Positions 31,152 to 38,527 of a DNA stretch of 40,347 nucleotides are shown here, piece by piece. The position numbers and the translations under genes were made by a program. Below the pieces are notes generated by a model. That model made no database searches and was not told where the DNA came from. It saw only the letters and a program-made list of their open reading frames with translations. This DNA is from a virus: IMG/VR virus record IMGVR_UViG_3300036390_000010, positions 1 through 40,347 of that record, one strand, 5' to 3'. Each line of letters starts with the position of its first letter. Positions within the stretch are counted from its first letter, which is position 1.

Positions 31152-31390
31152 GATGCCACCGCCCTTCCGTCCTGACGGCGCTGAGCCTCGCGCTCCCGCT
31201 TGGCAGGTAAATACAGCTCCCGCCATGCGATTGAATTCTGCTGCCTGACCTTGTCCGAGATCGGCAGGCCCTTCCGCCGGCAGTTATCGTATCGGTTGAT
31301 CGCCATGCGGAGAGCGCAGGATTTCGACTTTTCATCGCACTCCGGGAGTCCGCATTCAAAACAGGGATGTTGCGCCTTGCTGGTCATCAC
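31148..31390 (-). CDS. Small Cys-rich protein
   Basis: An 80-residue protein with HPCFECGLPECDEKSKSCALR near the start: C-x2-C, then C and C, likely a zinc knuckle, followed by a basic tail. It starts with GTG at 31390 overlapping the upstream stop (GTGA), or ATG at 31387. Likely a nucleic-acid-binding early protein; not recognised. Confidence 0.75.
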   Translation of the reverse strand: MMTSKAQHPCFECGLPECDEKSKSCALRMAINRYDNCRRKGLPISDKVRQQNSIAWRELYLPAKREREAQRRQDGRAVAS

Positions 31391-31707
31391 GCCGCCGCCT
31401 TTCCCGAGTCGAGGCGCTCCAGGCGGTAGCCGTGGCCCTTCTGAGCGCGGATCGTCCAGCCCGCCTTTTCAAGCTTCTTGCGGGCGGTGCAGATATGCCC
31501 GCGGATGGCGATAGGTGCGCTCAGAGGCCCGCCATCCGGGCAGTCGCCCCATACCTTCTCGATGAGAACCCCGATCGAGGTCAGGCGGTGGTTCGCCTGA
31601 ACCAGCGCCTCGACGATCAGCATCTCGTTGCGTGTCAATTTGGCCACGTCGATTCCGGAGAAGTCGCCCATAGGCTGTCCGCAGTGAGAGCAAAGAAGGC
31701 GAGCCAT
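31387..31707 (-). CDS. PhoB/OmpR-type winged-helix regulator without receiver domain
   Basis: A 106-residue protein. N-terminal CSHCGQPM suggests a zinc knuckle. Residues 23-98 match the Trans_Reg_C fold: LTRNEMLIVEALVQA, then LIEKVWGDCP, then AIRGHICTARKKLEKAG (recognition helix region) and GHGYRL, as in response regulators such as PhoB. No receiver domain is present. It overlaps the GemA stop (TAATG), the place where Mu carries mor, so it is likely a second phage transcription regulator. Confidence 0.82.
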   Translation of the reverse strand: MARLLCSHCGQPMGDFSGIDVAKLTRNEMLIVEALVQANHRLTSIGVLIEKVWGDCPDGGPLSAPIAIRGHICTARKKLEKAGWTIRAQKGHGYRLERLDSGKAAA

Positions 31708-32354
31708 TACGCACCGCCTTTCGCTGCACGAACGCGCTCGCCGAGAGCGTTCATCACCCGCTGCCAGTCGCTGTCCACGAGGTGGCTCAGCACCTGGGCA
31801 TCCGCCCGGCCGGAGAGCCGGATCGCTTCTTGGTCGAAGCCTTGGCGGGTGATGAGGCCTGCGCCTGGATGAATGATGCGCCACTGCGCCCAGGCGATCT
31901 TTGCACCGTCGCGCTGCAGCCACTCGTATCCATTGGTGTTGCCGAAGCCGACGCCTGCCTCACGCTTCAGCCAGCCCTTAAGCGCCTCGATCGCGGCCCG
32001 ACCGTCGTCGGCATAGTGCAGGAATCGAGTGTGATCGAGACCGGTCTGACGCTTGACGAAGGCCAGCAAAGCCGCATCCCGGCGATCCTTCACGACGCCG
32101 AGATTGTAGCCGGCGATCCAGAGGGCCTGCAGCTTCTTGGCATACTTGCCCGTCAGCCCCTTCACCTTCTCTTTGCCCTCGGCCGGCGTGAAGCCGTCGT
32201 TCCGCAAGACGGTCAGGACGCGCTGGCGCTCCTGCTCGGTCATGTCCTTCACCGACGACTTGCCGGTGATGTTGGTGAGCTTAGCCCGGTAGGTGTCTTC
32301 GTCCAGGCCGAGCTGCTTCTTGGCAACGTGGATGGCGGCGATGGAGGAGGTCAT
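31707..32354 (-). CDS. gemA: GemA-like regulatory protein (Mu gp16, DUF1018)
   Basis: A 215-residue protein. The first 140 residues match GemA/DUF1018: AIHVAKKQLGLDEDTYRAKL at the start, then WIAGYNLGVVKDRRDAALLAFVKRQTGLDHTRFL. In Mu GemA affects host gene expression and DNA supercoiling or gyrase-related functions. Overlaps neighbours by 4 bases at its start and 3 at its end. Confidence 0.9.
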   Translation of the reverse strand: MTSSIAAIHVAKKQLGLDEDTYRAKLTNITGKSSVKDMTEQERQRVLTVLRNDGFTPAEGKEKVKGLTGKYAKKLQALWIAGYNLGVVKDRRDAALLAFVKRQTGLDHTRFLHYADDGRAAIEALKGWLKREAGVGFGNTNGYEWLQRDGAKIAWAQWRIIHPGAGLITRQGFDQEAIRLSGRADAQVLSHLVDSDWQRVMNALGERVRAAKGGA

Positions 32355-32596
32355 GGCTGTGCCTCGATCTCAAGAGCATTGTCGATTTCCTCGCGGATCA
32401 GCTTCAGGCTCTCGATCAGCTGATCGCATTCGTAGGCAACCGGCTGAAAGATCTGGTCATAGGTGTAGCTGATCTCCTGCAGCAGCAGCTCAATCTCACT
32501 GACGCGCTTCATAGCGAACGCGTGGGCCTTCTTTGGCGTCCAGTCGCTGACAGTGCGTTGCCCGAGCGGCTGAGTACGGCGGCGCGTCTTCTTCAT
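32351..32596 (-). CDS. Small helical early protein
   Basis: An 81-residue protein with a basic N-terminus (MKKTRRRTQPLGQR) and a long amphipathic helix (VSEIELLLQEISYTYDQIF onward), likely coiled coil. ATGA overlaps at both ends. No family recognised. Confidence 0.75.
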   Translation of the reverse strand: MKKTRRRTQPLGQRTVSDWTPKKAHAFAMKRVSEIELLLQEISYTYDQIFQPVAYECDQLIESLKLIREEIDNALEIEAQP

Positions 32597-32787
32597 CCGA
32601 GCCTCCTGTCGATTTGGCTTGCCAGAGTGTCGAGGTTGAACTCCGCAAGCACCACGGCGCCGCGCTTCGTGTTCTCGACCAGGCGTGCATAGGTCTCGCC
32701 CTCGTGCTCGAACAGCTCGTGGCCATCGCCTTTGAATTCGGAGATGAGAATGGCGCGGATGCGTTCCCTGCGGGTGAGTTCGGTCAT
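32593..32787 (-). CDS. Small early protein of unknown function
   Basis: A 64-residue protein (MTELTRRERIRAILISEF start). An N-terminal helix is followed by a beta hairpin (HELFEHEGETYARLVEN) and a C-terminal helix. ATGA overlaps with both neighbours set its limits. Not recognised. Confidence 0.75.
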   Translation of the reverse strand: MTELTRRERIRAILISEFKGDGHELFEHEGETYARLVENTKRGAVVLAEFNLDTLASQIDRRLG

Positions 32788-33044
32788 GCCGCACCTCCCG
32801 ACAGAACCGCATCTCGCACCTGATCGTTGAGCGCCCGCACCGCCACATAGGACGGCGACGGGCAGACGTTGCCGATCGCGATCTGATCGTTGGATGTCCG
32901 CAGCACCGCGCTGCAGGTGAAAGCGGCTTCCGCATAGGCACCGCCGCCGAGGAAGCCTTTGCCGGTGACGCACTCGACGAGTGCGGCACCGCAGACCGGG
33001 CAGTTGCTTTGAGCCGAGAGCTTGGCGATCGCGGTCTTGCTCAT
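32784..33044 (-). CDS. Small putative zinc-ribbon protein
   Basis: An 86-residue protein with CPVCGAALVEC near residues 14-24 and two later cysteines, suggesting a zinc ribbon, then a helical C-terminus (YVAVRALNDQVRDAVLSGG). ATG at 33044 overlaps the preceding zinc-finger gene stop (ATGA). Function unknown. Confidence 0.75.
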   Translation of the reverse strand: MSKTAIAKLSAQSNCPVCGAALVECVTGKGFLGGGAYAEAAFTCSAVLRTSNDQIAIGNVCPSPSYVAVRALNDQVRDAVLSGGAA

Positions 33045-33199
33045 TCCCCACCTGCCTTGGCCTTCTGGCTTCCGCTGGCATGTTGCTCGGCGATGTGCAT
33101 CTTCATGCCTTTCTCGCCCCGCAGAAGTTTGCCGCAGTGCGGGCATGACGTCTGAGCGCCGGACTTCGAACGCTTCTCTGTTCGCGATTTCTTGCTCAT
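33041..33199 (-). CDS. 52-residue C2H2-type zinc-finger protein
   Basis: A very short gene that fits the operon. Residues 19-40 contain C-x2-C-x12-H-x4-H (CPHCGKLLRGEKGMKMHIAE, then QH), the spacing of classical C2H2 fingers, flanked by basic, Ser/Lys-rich ends. GGTGGGGC lies just before the ATG, and the stop overlaps the next start (ATGA). Probably binds nucleic acid; the finger spacing differs from the rhizobial Ros/MucR type (x9). Confidence 0.75.
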   Translation of the reverse strand: MSKKSRTEKRSKSGAQTSCPHCGKLLRGEKGMKMHIAEQHASGSQKAKAGGE

Positions 33200-33209
33200 C
33201 GCCCCACCC

Positions 33210-33863
33210 TCACGCCTTGGCGAGGTCGATCGTCACGGCCGTCCAGCCGTCCTCGATCGTCTCGCGGATGTAAAAGCGCACATACTCCTTGGAGCCGGTG
33301 ACGCGGATCGATGAGCGGATCGCATCCATGGCCCGGTTCCAGCGACCGTCATCGATCTCCAGCCGGAGCAGCATGAACAGCTCCGACTTGTTGATCTGGC
33401 CTTCCTTGTCGGTGTTGAATGCTCGCGTGACGATCGACTGGATCTCCGGCCGGCTGTCGGCCGACCATTCGTTCAGGCATTCGTCGATTAGCCCCTTGGC
33501 GATCTGTAGCTGCGGACCGAAGGCGATTTGGTCGGCAACCTGCACCTGGACACGCATCAGGCCGTCGAAGGTCGAGTAGGTCTTGTTGCCCTTCTTGCCG
33601 CCGACGGTCGCGCCATACTCCTGGGCGAGCAGCTGATCAAAGGCGGTGATGTCGGCCATCGTGTGGTCGCGAAACCGGGTGATCTGCGCATTGAGAGCGC
33701 GGGCAAAGCCGATGATCTTGCGGACCATCTCGTCTTCGAGCTTGTCCTCGGCCTTGATGTTGGAGACGGGCACGAGATGCCCCTTGGCGTCGTGCATGTA
33801 TTCGCGGCCGGTCACAACGACCACGCCGGCTTCTGGCTTTTCTTCAATGATGACGGCTTCCAT
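33210..33863 (-). CDS. DUF3164 family early protein
   Basis: A 217-residue DUF3164 protein, a family found next to the transposition genes of Mu-like phages and sometimes mislabelled as sulfate transporter. Typical segments are REYMHDAKGHLVPVSNIKAEDKL near residues 20-43, FGPQLQIAKGLIDECLNEW and the C-terminal YVRFYIRETIEDGWTAVTIDLA. No membrane segments. Role unknown, possibly in replication or host takeover. Confidence 0.88.
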   Translation of the reverse strand: MEAVIIEEKPEAGVVVVTGREYMHDAKGHLVPVSNIKAEDKLEDEMVRKIIGFARALNAQITRFRDHTMADITAFDQLLAQEYGATVGGKKGNKTYSTFDGLMRVQVQVADQIAFGPQLQIAKGLIDECLNEWSADSRPEIQSIVTRAFNTDKEGQINKSELFMLLRLEIDDGRWNRAMDAIRSSIRVTGSKEYVRFYIRETIEDGWTAVTIDLAKA

Positions 33864-33865
33864 GA

Positions 33866-34159
33866 TCAGGACACCTTGTTCTTGAGGTAGGACGAGCGCA
33901 GCCGCAGGAGTGCTTCATGCAGGCGCTGGCGGGCTTCCTTCTCGCCAGCGGTACCGCTGGCGAGCTGTTGATGATCAAAGGCGGCGACGACCTGTTCGAC
34001 GCGCTGCATGACGAAGAAGGTGCGGCTCTTCTTGGTGCCGCTCTTCGGGTTGGTGCTGGCCCCGACCAGAGTGCTGGAGACGCCGGCCCCGACCTGATCG
34101 ACGATGCGATCAAGCGGGATGCGGATCTCGGCGAGTACGAGGATGTGATCGTCGGTCAT
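33866..34159 (-). CDS. Early protein of unknown function
   Basis: A 97-residue protein with a beta-like N-terminus (HILVLAEIRIPLDRIVDQVGAG) and a basic helical C-terminus. It begins at an ATGA overlap. Codon use agrees with neighbours. No family recognised. Confidence 0.72.
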   Translation of the reverse strand: MTDDHILVLAEIRIPLDRIVDQVGAGVSSTLVGASTNPKSGTKKSRTFFVMQRVEQVVAAFDHQQLASGTAGEKEARQRLHEALLRLRSSYLKNKVS

Positions 34160-34479
34160 GCCGCGTCACCTCCGTCAGGGCTGTGCTGGATGGTCCGAAG
34201 ACGCGTCGGCAGCCGAACGACGTTTCCGCCGGTCTGACCATCGACCCGTTCGGCAAACCGCTGGTCGCGGGTTGCCTGCCGTCCGGCATCCATGCGGGCC
34301 AGCTCGATCTGGATCCCGGCCTCCTGCTCGGCATCGCGAGCAAGCTCCTGGACAGTCCGCAGATTGCGAATGAGCGTCGAGACAGCCTGAGGGGCGAGTT
34401 GAACTCCGGTTCCCTCGAAGGCACGGAAGGTTTTGATGATGGACCCGACCAGGTCGGAGACGAGAGGAGCGCTGTTCAT
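34156..34479 (-). CDS. Early protein of unknown function
   Basis: A 107-residue mostly helical protein; LAPQAVSTLIRNLRTVQELARDAEQEAG forms a long amphipathic helix. ATGA overlaps at both ends tie it to the transposase B operon. Not recognised. Confidence 0.72.
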   Translation of the reverse strand: MNSAPLVSDLVGSIIKTFRAFEGTGVQLAPQAVSTLIRNLRTVQELARDAEQEAGIQIELARMDAGRQATRDQRFAERVDGQTGGNVVRLPTRLRTIQHSPDGGDAA

Positions 34480-34763
34480 GAGCGGCCTCCCTTCCCGAAA
34501 TCTGGACGGATGATCTTGCCCTTGGCATCGGCGATCATGTCTTCGAGCTGCTCAGTAGCAGCCAGCTCCATGCTCCGACGTGCCTGCCCACCGGCTTCCA
34601 TGTCGCGGAAGATCGAAAGCTCCAGCTCGATACGCTGTGCCAATGAGCTGAGGGCGCTGATAAACACCCCCGTCTCGATGATCTCCGCGACCGGCACGTC
34701 GGCGCTGCGACCTTTGAAGTCGGATGCGATGGCATCCAGTTCCATAGCGAGACTGATCGTCAT
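34476..34763 (-). CDS. Early protein directly after transposase B
   Basis: A 95-residue acidic helical protein (AEIIETGVFISALSSLAQRIELEL). Its first half resembles the length and style of the next gene product. It overlaps the transposase B stop by 4 bases, so it is translated with it. Function unknown. Confidence 0.72.
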   Translation of the reverse strand: MTISLAMELDAIASDFKGRSADVPVAEIIETGVFISALSSLAQRIELELSIFRDMEAGGQARRSMELAATEQLEDMIADAKGKIIRPDFGKGGRS

Positions 34764-35785
34764 GCGATGTCTCCCAGGTCACGGTTCTTCCACGCATCGC
34801 GCAGCAAGGGCAGCGTGAGATCTTCGCCACCGGAGAGGCCAGAAATCAGCGCGGCCTTGATGGTGCGGTCGATGTTACGCAAGGCCCCCGGCTTTTGAGC
34901 GATGACCTTCAGGAACTTCACGCAATCGTCGTCTTCGACGCCCCAGGCAGAGATCAGCATCTCGGCGCCGAGCTGCGGGTTGTTTTCCCGCTTCAGGCGA
35001 CGGTCAAAGCGGGTCGCGACCTGAGCCCGGCTCATCACTGACTTGCTGCGATCGTTGAAGAAGGAGGTCCCGGTGTCCTCATTGCCCAGGAGCGCCAGCC
35101 CGCAATTGTTGATGTCGACGAAATGGCGCAGCTGGTTGATCGCGTCCGGGACAAGGTTCTGGGCTTCGTCCACAATGAGGAGCGAGCCTTCGCCGATCCG
35201 CTGCAGCTTGCGACCGATGGTGCGCACCAGTCGGGTCGGATTGTGCTCAGTCACCTGCAGTTCCTCGGCGATATCGACGAGGATCCCGTGGATTGTCTTC
35301 GTGTGCGGGCTGGCCGTCACCATGAAGACATGCGGACGATAGTCACGGAAGTGCTTGGCCGCTGTCGTCTTGCCGGAGCCTGAAGGCAGGGTCACCATGA
35401 CCATGCCTGCACTGATCTGGGCAAAGAGGAGGGTCTTGATCACGTCCTCGCCGGTCGGCGTCTTCAGGTAGCGCGGCGAGACCGGCAGCGTTGCCGCGAT
35501 CCGCGAGCTTTCTTCCAGGTTGTCCAGCCAGGTGCTGATCTGGTCATTGAGGTTGGACAAGACGCCGGCATAGTTGCCATTCGTCCATTGACTGAAGGTC
35601 GCTTCCGCCATTCCCGTGCGGCGGCGCACCTCGGCCTTTGACCAGCCATTGAGCTTCGAAAGCTCAATGACTGCGCCGAGCAGCTTGCGCCAGCGATCGA
35701 CCTCCGCCGGTTGGTGCTTGACCGTAAACTCGGTGCTGGGCTGCGGAATGATCCATGCGCCGGTTGTGTTGATCGGATTTTTCAT
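34760..35785 (-). CDS. B: Transposition protein B, AAA+ ATPase (MuB-like)
   Basis: A 341-residue MuB homologue. Residues 47-75 form an N-terminal helix-turn-helix (GWSKAEVRRRTGMAEATFSQW); Walker A is PSGSGKTT (134-141) and Walker B SLLIVDEAQN (201-210, D206 E207). LGNEDT is the sensor 1 region. MuB polymerises on target DNA with ATP, selects target sites and activates transposase A. The start has AGGA about 10 bases upstream. Separated from A by 122 bases holding two stem-loops. Confidence 0.94.
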   Translation of the reverse strand: MKNPINTTGAWIIPQPSTEFTVKHQPAEVDRWRKLLGAVIELSKLNGWSKAEVRRRTGMAEATFSQWTNGNYAGVLSNLNDQISTWLDNLEESSRIAATLPVSPRYLKTPTGEDVIKTLLFAQISAGMVMVTLPSGSGKTTAAKHFRDYRPHVFMVTASPHTKTIHGILVDIAEELQVTEHNPTRLVRTIGRKLQRIGEGSLLIVDEAQNLVPDAINQLRHFVDINNCGLALLGNEDTGTSFFNDRSKSVMSRAQVATRFDRRLKRENNPQLGAEMLISAWGVEDDDCVKFLKVIAQKPGALRNIDRTIKAALISGLSGGEDLTLPLLRDAWKNRDLGDIA

Positions 35786-35814
35786 CTATTTGGGTTCCTA
35801 TGCTTTTGACTTTC

Positions 35815-35846
35815 GGCAGGCTCTCGGGCCTGCCTTTCTTTTTTTT
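35815..35846 (+). terminator. Plus-strand intrinsic terminator between transposase A and B
   Basis: GGCAGGC (35815-35821), a 6-base loop, GCCTGCC (35828-35834), then TTTCTTTTTTTT. It is a textbook Rho-independent terminator, but for rightward transcription, that is antisense to the early operon. On the minus strand the hairpin is followed by GAAAG, so it would not stop operon transcripts. Confidence 0.72.
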
Positions 35847-35883
35847 GTGGAACCGTACGCGGTACAAAATCGGCTCCTTGATG

Positions 35884-35909
35884 AGCCCGAACGCAGCACT
35901 CTTCGGGCT
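35884..35909 (-). other. Stem-loop at the end of transposase A
   Basis: AGCCCGAA (35884-35891) pairs with TTCGGGCT (35902-35909) across a 10-base loop. It begins at the transposase A stop codon (35910-35908). There is no T run after it; it may stabilise the A message or affect A-to-B coupling. Confidence 0.5.
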
Positions 35910-37869
35910 ATTCCCGGTTGGGGAATAGGATGATGTCGGCGTCGCCAAGTATGCGATCCATGCCGGCATTGAACTTGTCGTCGAAGCTCTCGACCTCCTC
36001 CGACACCGCAGGCTCCAACTTCGTCAGCACCGCTGATCGGGTCACAAGTCGAGTGACCGTCGGAGCCTTTGGCGTCTTTGTCTGGGGCTTCATCTTGTCG
36101 GCTTTGGCATTCAGTTCCTTGAGGTCTAGATCGGTCAGGCGGCGAGCTGCCGTCTTCTGGGCCTTCAGGGAGCGCATGTGATCGCTCTCGGCGCGCGCCC
36201 GCTCACGAGCTGCCGCCTGGCAATCGAAGCCAACCTTGGCGACGCAATCCGCTTCGCCGAGGAACCGTCCTTCAGGATCGTAGACCTTGATTGCCCCGTG
36301 CAGATCGGCCGGGTCGAAGCGAACCGTGACCTTGCGACCGATCCACTGAGTGAGGAACTGTTGATGGTACCGGTTGCCGAACAGGTGGATGGCACCATCC
36401 GGTTTGCGGGCTGTGACCTGCTCTGCGGCAAGCATCCAGAGGGAACGCTGAGCCGGGCTGGCAAACCGAACGAACTGGCCGTGCGTCTCCATGCTGGCTT
36501 CGAACACCTGGTCGAAACTTCTGCCTTTGGCCGTCTCGGTCTTTCGATCCGGGCGGGCGTTGTGCTCGGCCACCTGGCGCGCCACGTGCGCTTCCAGTTC
36601 AGCGACGGGAATTGCACGCTGGCCGTAGTTTTCTGGCTTGTGTTGCGTGCTTCTGCCAGTATAGGCGCCCGCCATATCGGGATGCTTGGAGATGTTCTCG
36701 GCAAGATCGCCCCACGCACGCTCGACGGGCTTTGACTGGCCACGGCGGGGCTTAACGAAGCGACCGTCGATGCCCAGCGTCTGCAGAAGCCCGGCAACTT
36801 CATCTTCCGTGATCTTGAAACGATGGCGGGACTTTGCACCGCCGGAGATCTTCTTGCTGGCAAAGGCCTTGCCGTTGTCCATGTAGAGACGTTCCGGGAT
36901 GCCGTGCTGCTCGACCATATTACCGATGACGGTCCGGACGGCCTCCCAGGTCTCAGCCTCGGTCAGCACCCATGACAGGATCTTGCGCGAGTAAAGGCAC
37001 TGTGTGCCGACCAGATAAAGGCGACCCTGGCGGCCGTCTTCGAACTGGACATGCAGGTCGAGCTTGTGACCGTCGGTGTTCACATACTGCATGGCATGCA
37101 GGTGCGAGACGCTACGCTGCTGGGCCGGAATAAGCTTCCGAGCCTCTTCCTTGCCTTTGCGCGAGAGGATCTGCACCGCCTTCGGGATCTTCAGATCCAT
37201 GTGCCGGCGCAGGGTCCGCTCGTGAGGGATCGGTGCCCAGCCATGCGCCTCGGCCACCGCTTTCATCCGCCGATAGCAGGCAGAGAATGCCGATCCTTCG
37301 GGACGCAAATAGTCCGAGACCAGAACGTCCCAGGCCATGGGGTGTACCTCGGCGGTCTCGGTCACCACGCCCAGCGCCTTTTTCGAAGTCGACGGGGCCA
37401 GTGCAGCTTCCCAGTCCTGTCGCGCGTGGCCTTCGGTGAGGGCTCTCCACTCGTGATAGGTGGATCGAGAAACTCCATAGCGTTGCTTGATCGCGGCCAT
37501 GGCCTGAGCAGAGGTCGCGCCGTCCCGGATCATCGTCTCGACGGCGAGGAGAACCTTGAGGCGGCGCTCGCACTGTGCCTTCTGAACGGTCGTCAGCCGC
37601 TCATAGATCGCCCAAGCCGTCTTCGAACGGTCAGTTTTCGGGGCTTGAGCCTCCATCATGAAGGCGAGCTTCTGTCGCGCGGCGTCGGGCAGAGAGGACA
37701 GGTGATACTCATAGTAGACGCCACCATTCGGTGCTGTCTGGCGCCTGAAGTACCGAAGGTCGGAGCGCAGACCCTCGCGGGCAACGAACCGGTCGAAGTG
37801 CTTCGTATCAACCGGGACACCCGGAAGTTTTGCCTCGACGAGTTCCTTGACGGAGAACCACTCTTTCAC
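35908..37869 (-). CDS. A: DDE transposase A (MuA-like)
   Basis: A 653-residue MuA homologue. Residues 1-75 form the winged-helix domain that binds the internal enhancer (WFSVKELVEAKLPGVPV). Residues 90-240 hold the end-binding helix-turn-helix domains. The RNase-H-like catalytic core has D266 (VNTDGHK), D331 (YMDNGKAF) and E383 (KPVERAWG), spaced as in MuA (D269, D336, E392). The basic C-terminal part contains the region that contacts B. It catalyses strand cleavage and transfer for integration and replicative transposition. ATGA overlap with the upstream gene. Confidence 0.96.
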   Translation of the reverse strand: MKEWFSVKELVEAKLPGVPVDTKHFDRFVAREGLRSDLRYFRRQTAPNGGVYYEYHLSSLPDAARQKLAFMMEAQAPKTDRSKTAWAIYERLTTVQKAQCERRLKVLLAVETMIRDGATSAQAMAAIKQRYGVSRSTYHEWRALTEGHARQDWEAALAPSTSKKALGVVTETAEVHPMAWDVLVSDYLRPEGSAFSACYRRMKAVAEAHGWAPIPHERTLRRHMDLKIPKAVQILSRKGKEEARKLIPAQQRSVSHLHAMQYVNTDGHKLDLHVQFEDGRQGRLYLVGTQCLYSRKILSWVLTEAETWEAVRTVIGNMVEQHGIPERLYMDNGKAFASKKISGGAKSRHRFKITEDEVAGLLQTLGIDGRFVKPRRGQSKPVERAWGDLAENISKHPDMAGAYTGRSTQHKPENYGQRAIPVAELEAHVARQVAEHNARPDRKTETAKGRSFDQVFEASMETHGQFVRFASPAQRSLWMLAAEQVTARKPDGAIHLFGNRYHQQFLTQWIGRKVTVRFDPADLHGAIKVYDPEGRFLGEADCVAKVGFDCQAAARERARAESDHMRSLKAQKTAARRLTDLDLKELNAKADKMKPQTKTPKAPTVTRLVTRSAVLTKLEPAVSEEVESFDDKFNAGMDRILGDADIILFPNRE

Positions 37870-38066
37870 GGGCGGCTACCTTTCTTCGCGTCGATCGCGG
37901 CGCGGATTTCAGTCTCATGGCGCTGCACGAGGCGGAGCGTCAGCGCGACCGCCTGCAGCTGGTCGAGCAGGAGCGCCCGCTTGGAATTGCTGGATGCAAC
38001 GATCGGGAATTGACCCGAGGTGATCGCGTCGATCGCGGCGATCTGGCTGGCAAGCGACACCTTCAT
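37866..38066 (-). CDS. Small protein before transposase A
   Basis: A 66-residue helical protein (LLLDQLQAVALTLRLVQRHETEIRAAI). ATGA overlaps at both ends couple it to transposase A. It might be a small modulator, but nothing in the sequence tells its role. Confidence 0.75.
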   Translation of the reverse strand: MKVSLASQIAAIDAITSGQFPIVASSNSKRALLLDQLQAVALTLRLVQRHETEIRAAIDAKKGSRP

Positions 38067-38527
38067 GACCGCTCACCTCTCGATCGGATCGCGACAGGGC
38101 GGGCCTTCAGGAGGCGGATGTGATCAGCAAGAGCCTTTTGCTCCTGCTGAAGGCGGGCGATCTCGGCAAGCCGGGCTTCGTCGCCCTGCAGGAGGGTCAG
38201 ACCATCCTCCGAGACAACGCTGTCCCAGAGCCAGACGGCACCTGTGGCCCGAACGAAGGCCTTGAACCGGACCAGGCTCACGTCGTGGCCGGTCTTACTT
38301 TCTGCTGTGTAGGCGTCGAGCGCGCCCTTCGAAACGTTGGCAAGACCGAGATACTGCGCCATGCGGGCAGCAATCACTGGACGGTCATACGGGCATTCGC
38401 GAATAGCCTTGGACATGTCCCGCTTTAGTTTGGAGCGGAAGCGTTCAAGGTCGATGCGCTCGACGGCAGACCGAGCCTCGAAGACCGGCACTTGGAAGAA
38501 GTCGAGTTGGGAGGGATCGCGCTTCAT
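38063..38527 (-). CDS. Early protein of unknown function downstream of ParB-like gene
   Basis: A 154-residue protein. Residues 25-100 are basic and helical (RFRSKLKRDMSKAIRE, RPVIAARMAQYLGLANVSKGALDAY), resembling a DNA-binding region; the C-terminus is a coiled coil (EARLAEIARLQQEQKALADHI). ATG at 38527 overlaps the ParB-like stop (ATGA). The segment looks like proteins found before transposase A in other Mu-like phages of alphaproteobacteria; function unknown. Confidence 0.78.
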   Translation of the reverse strand: MKRDPSQLDFFQVPVFEARSAVERIDLERFRSKLKRDMSKAIRECPYDRPVIAARMAQYLGLANVSKGALDAYTAESKTGHDVSLVRFKAFVRATGAVWLWDSVVSEDGLTLLQGDEARLAEIARLQQEQKALADHIRLLKARPVAIRSRGERS

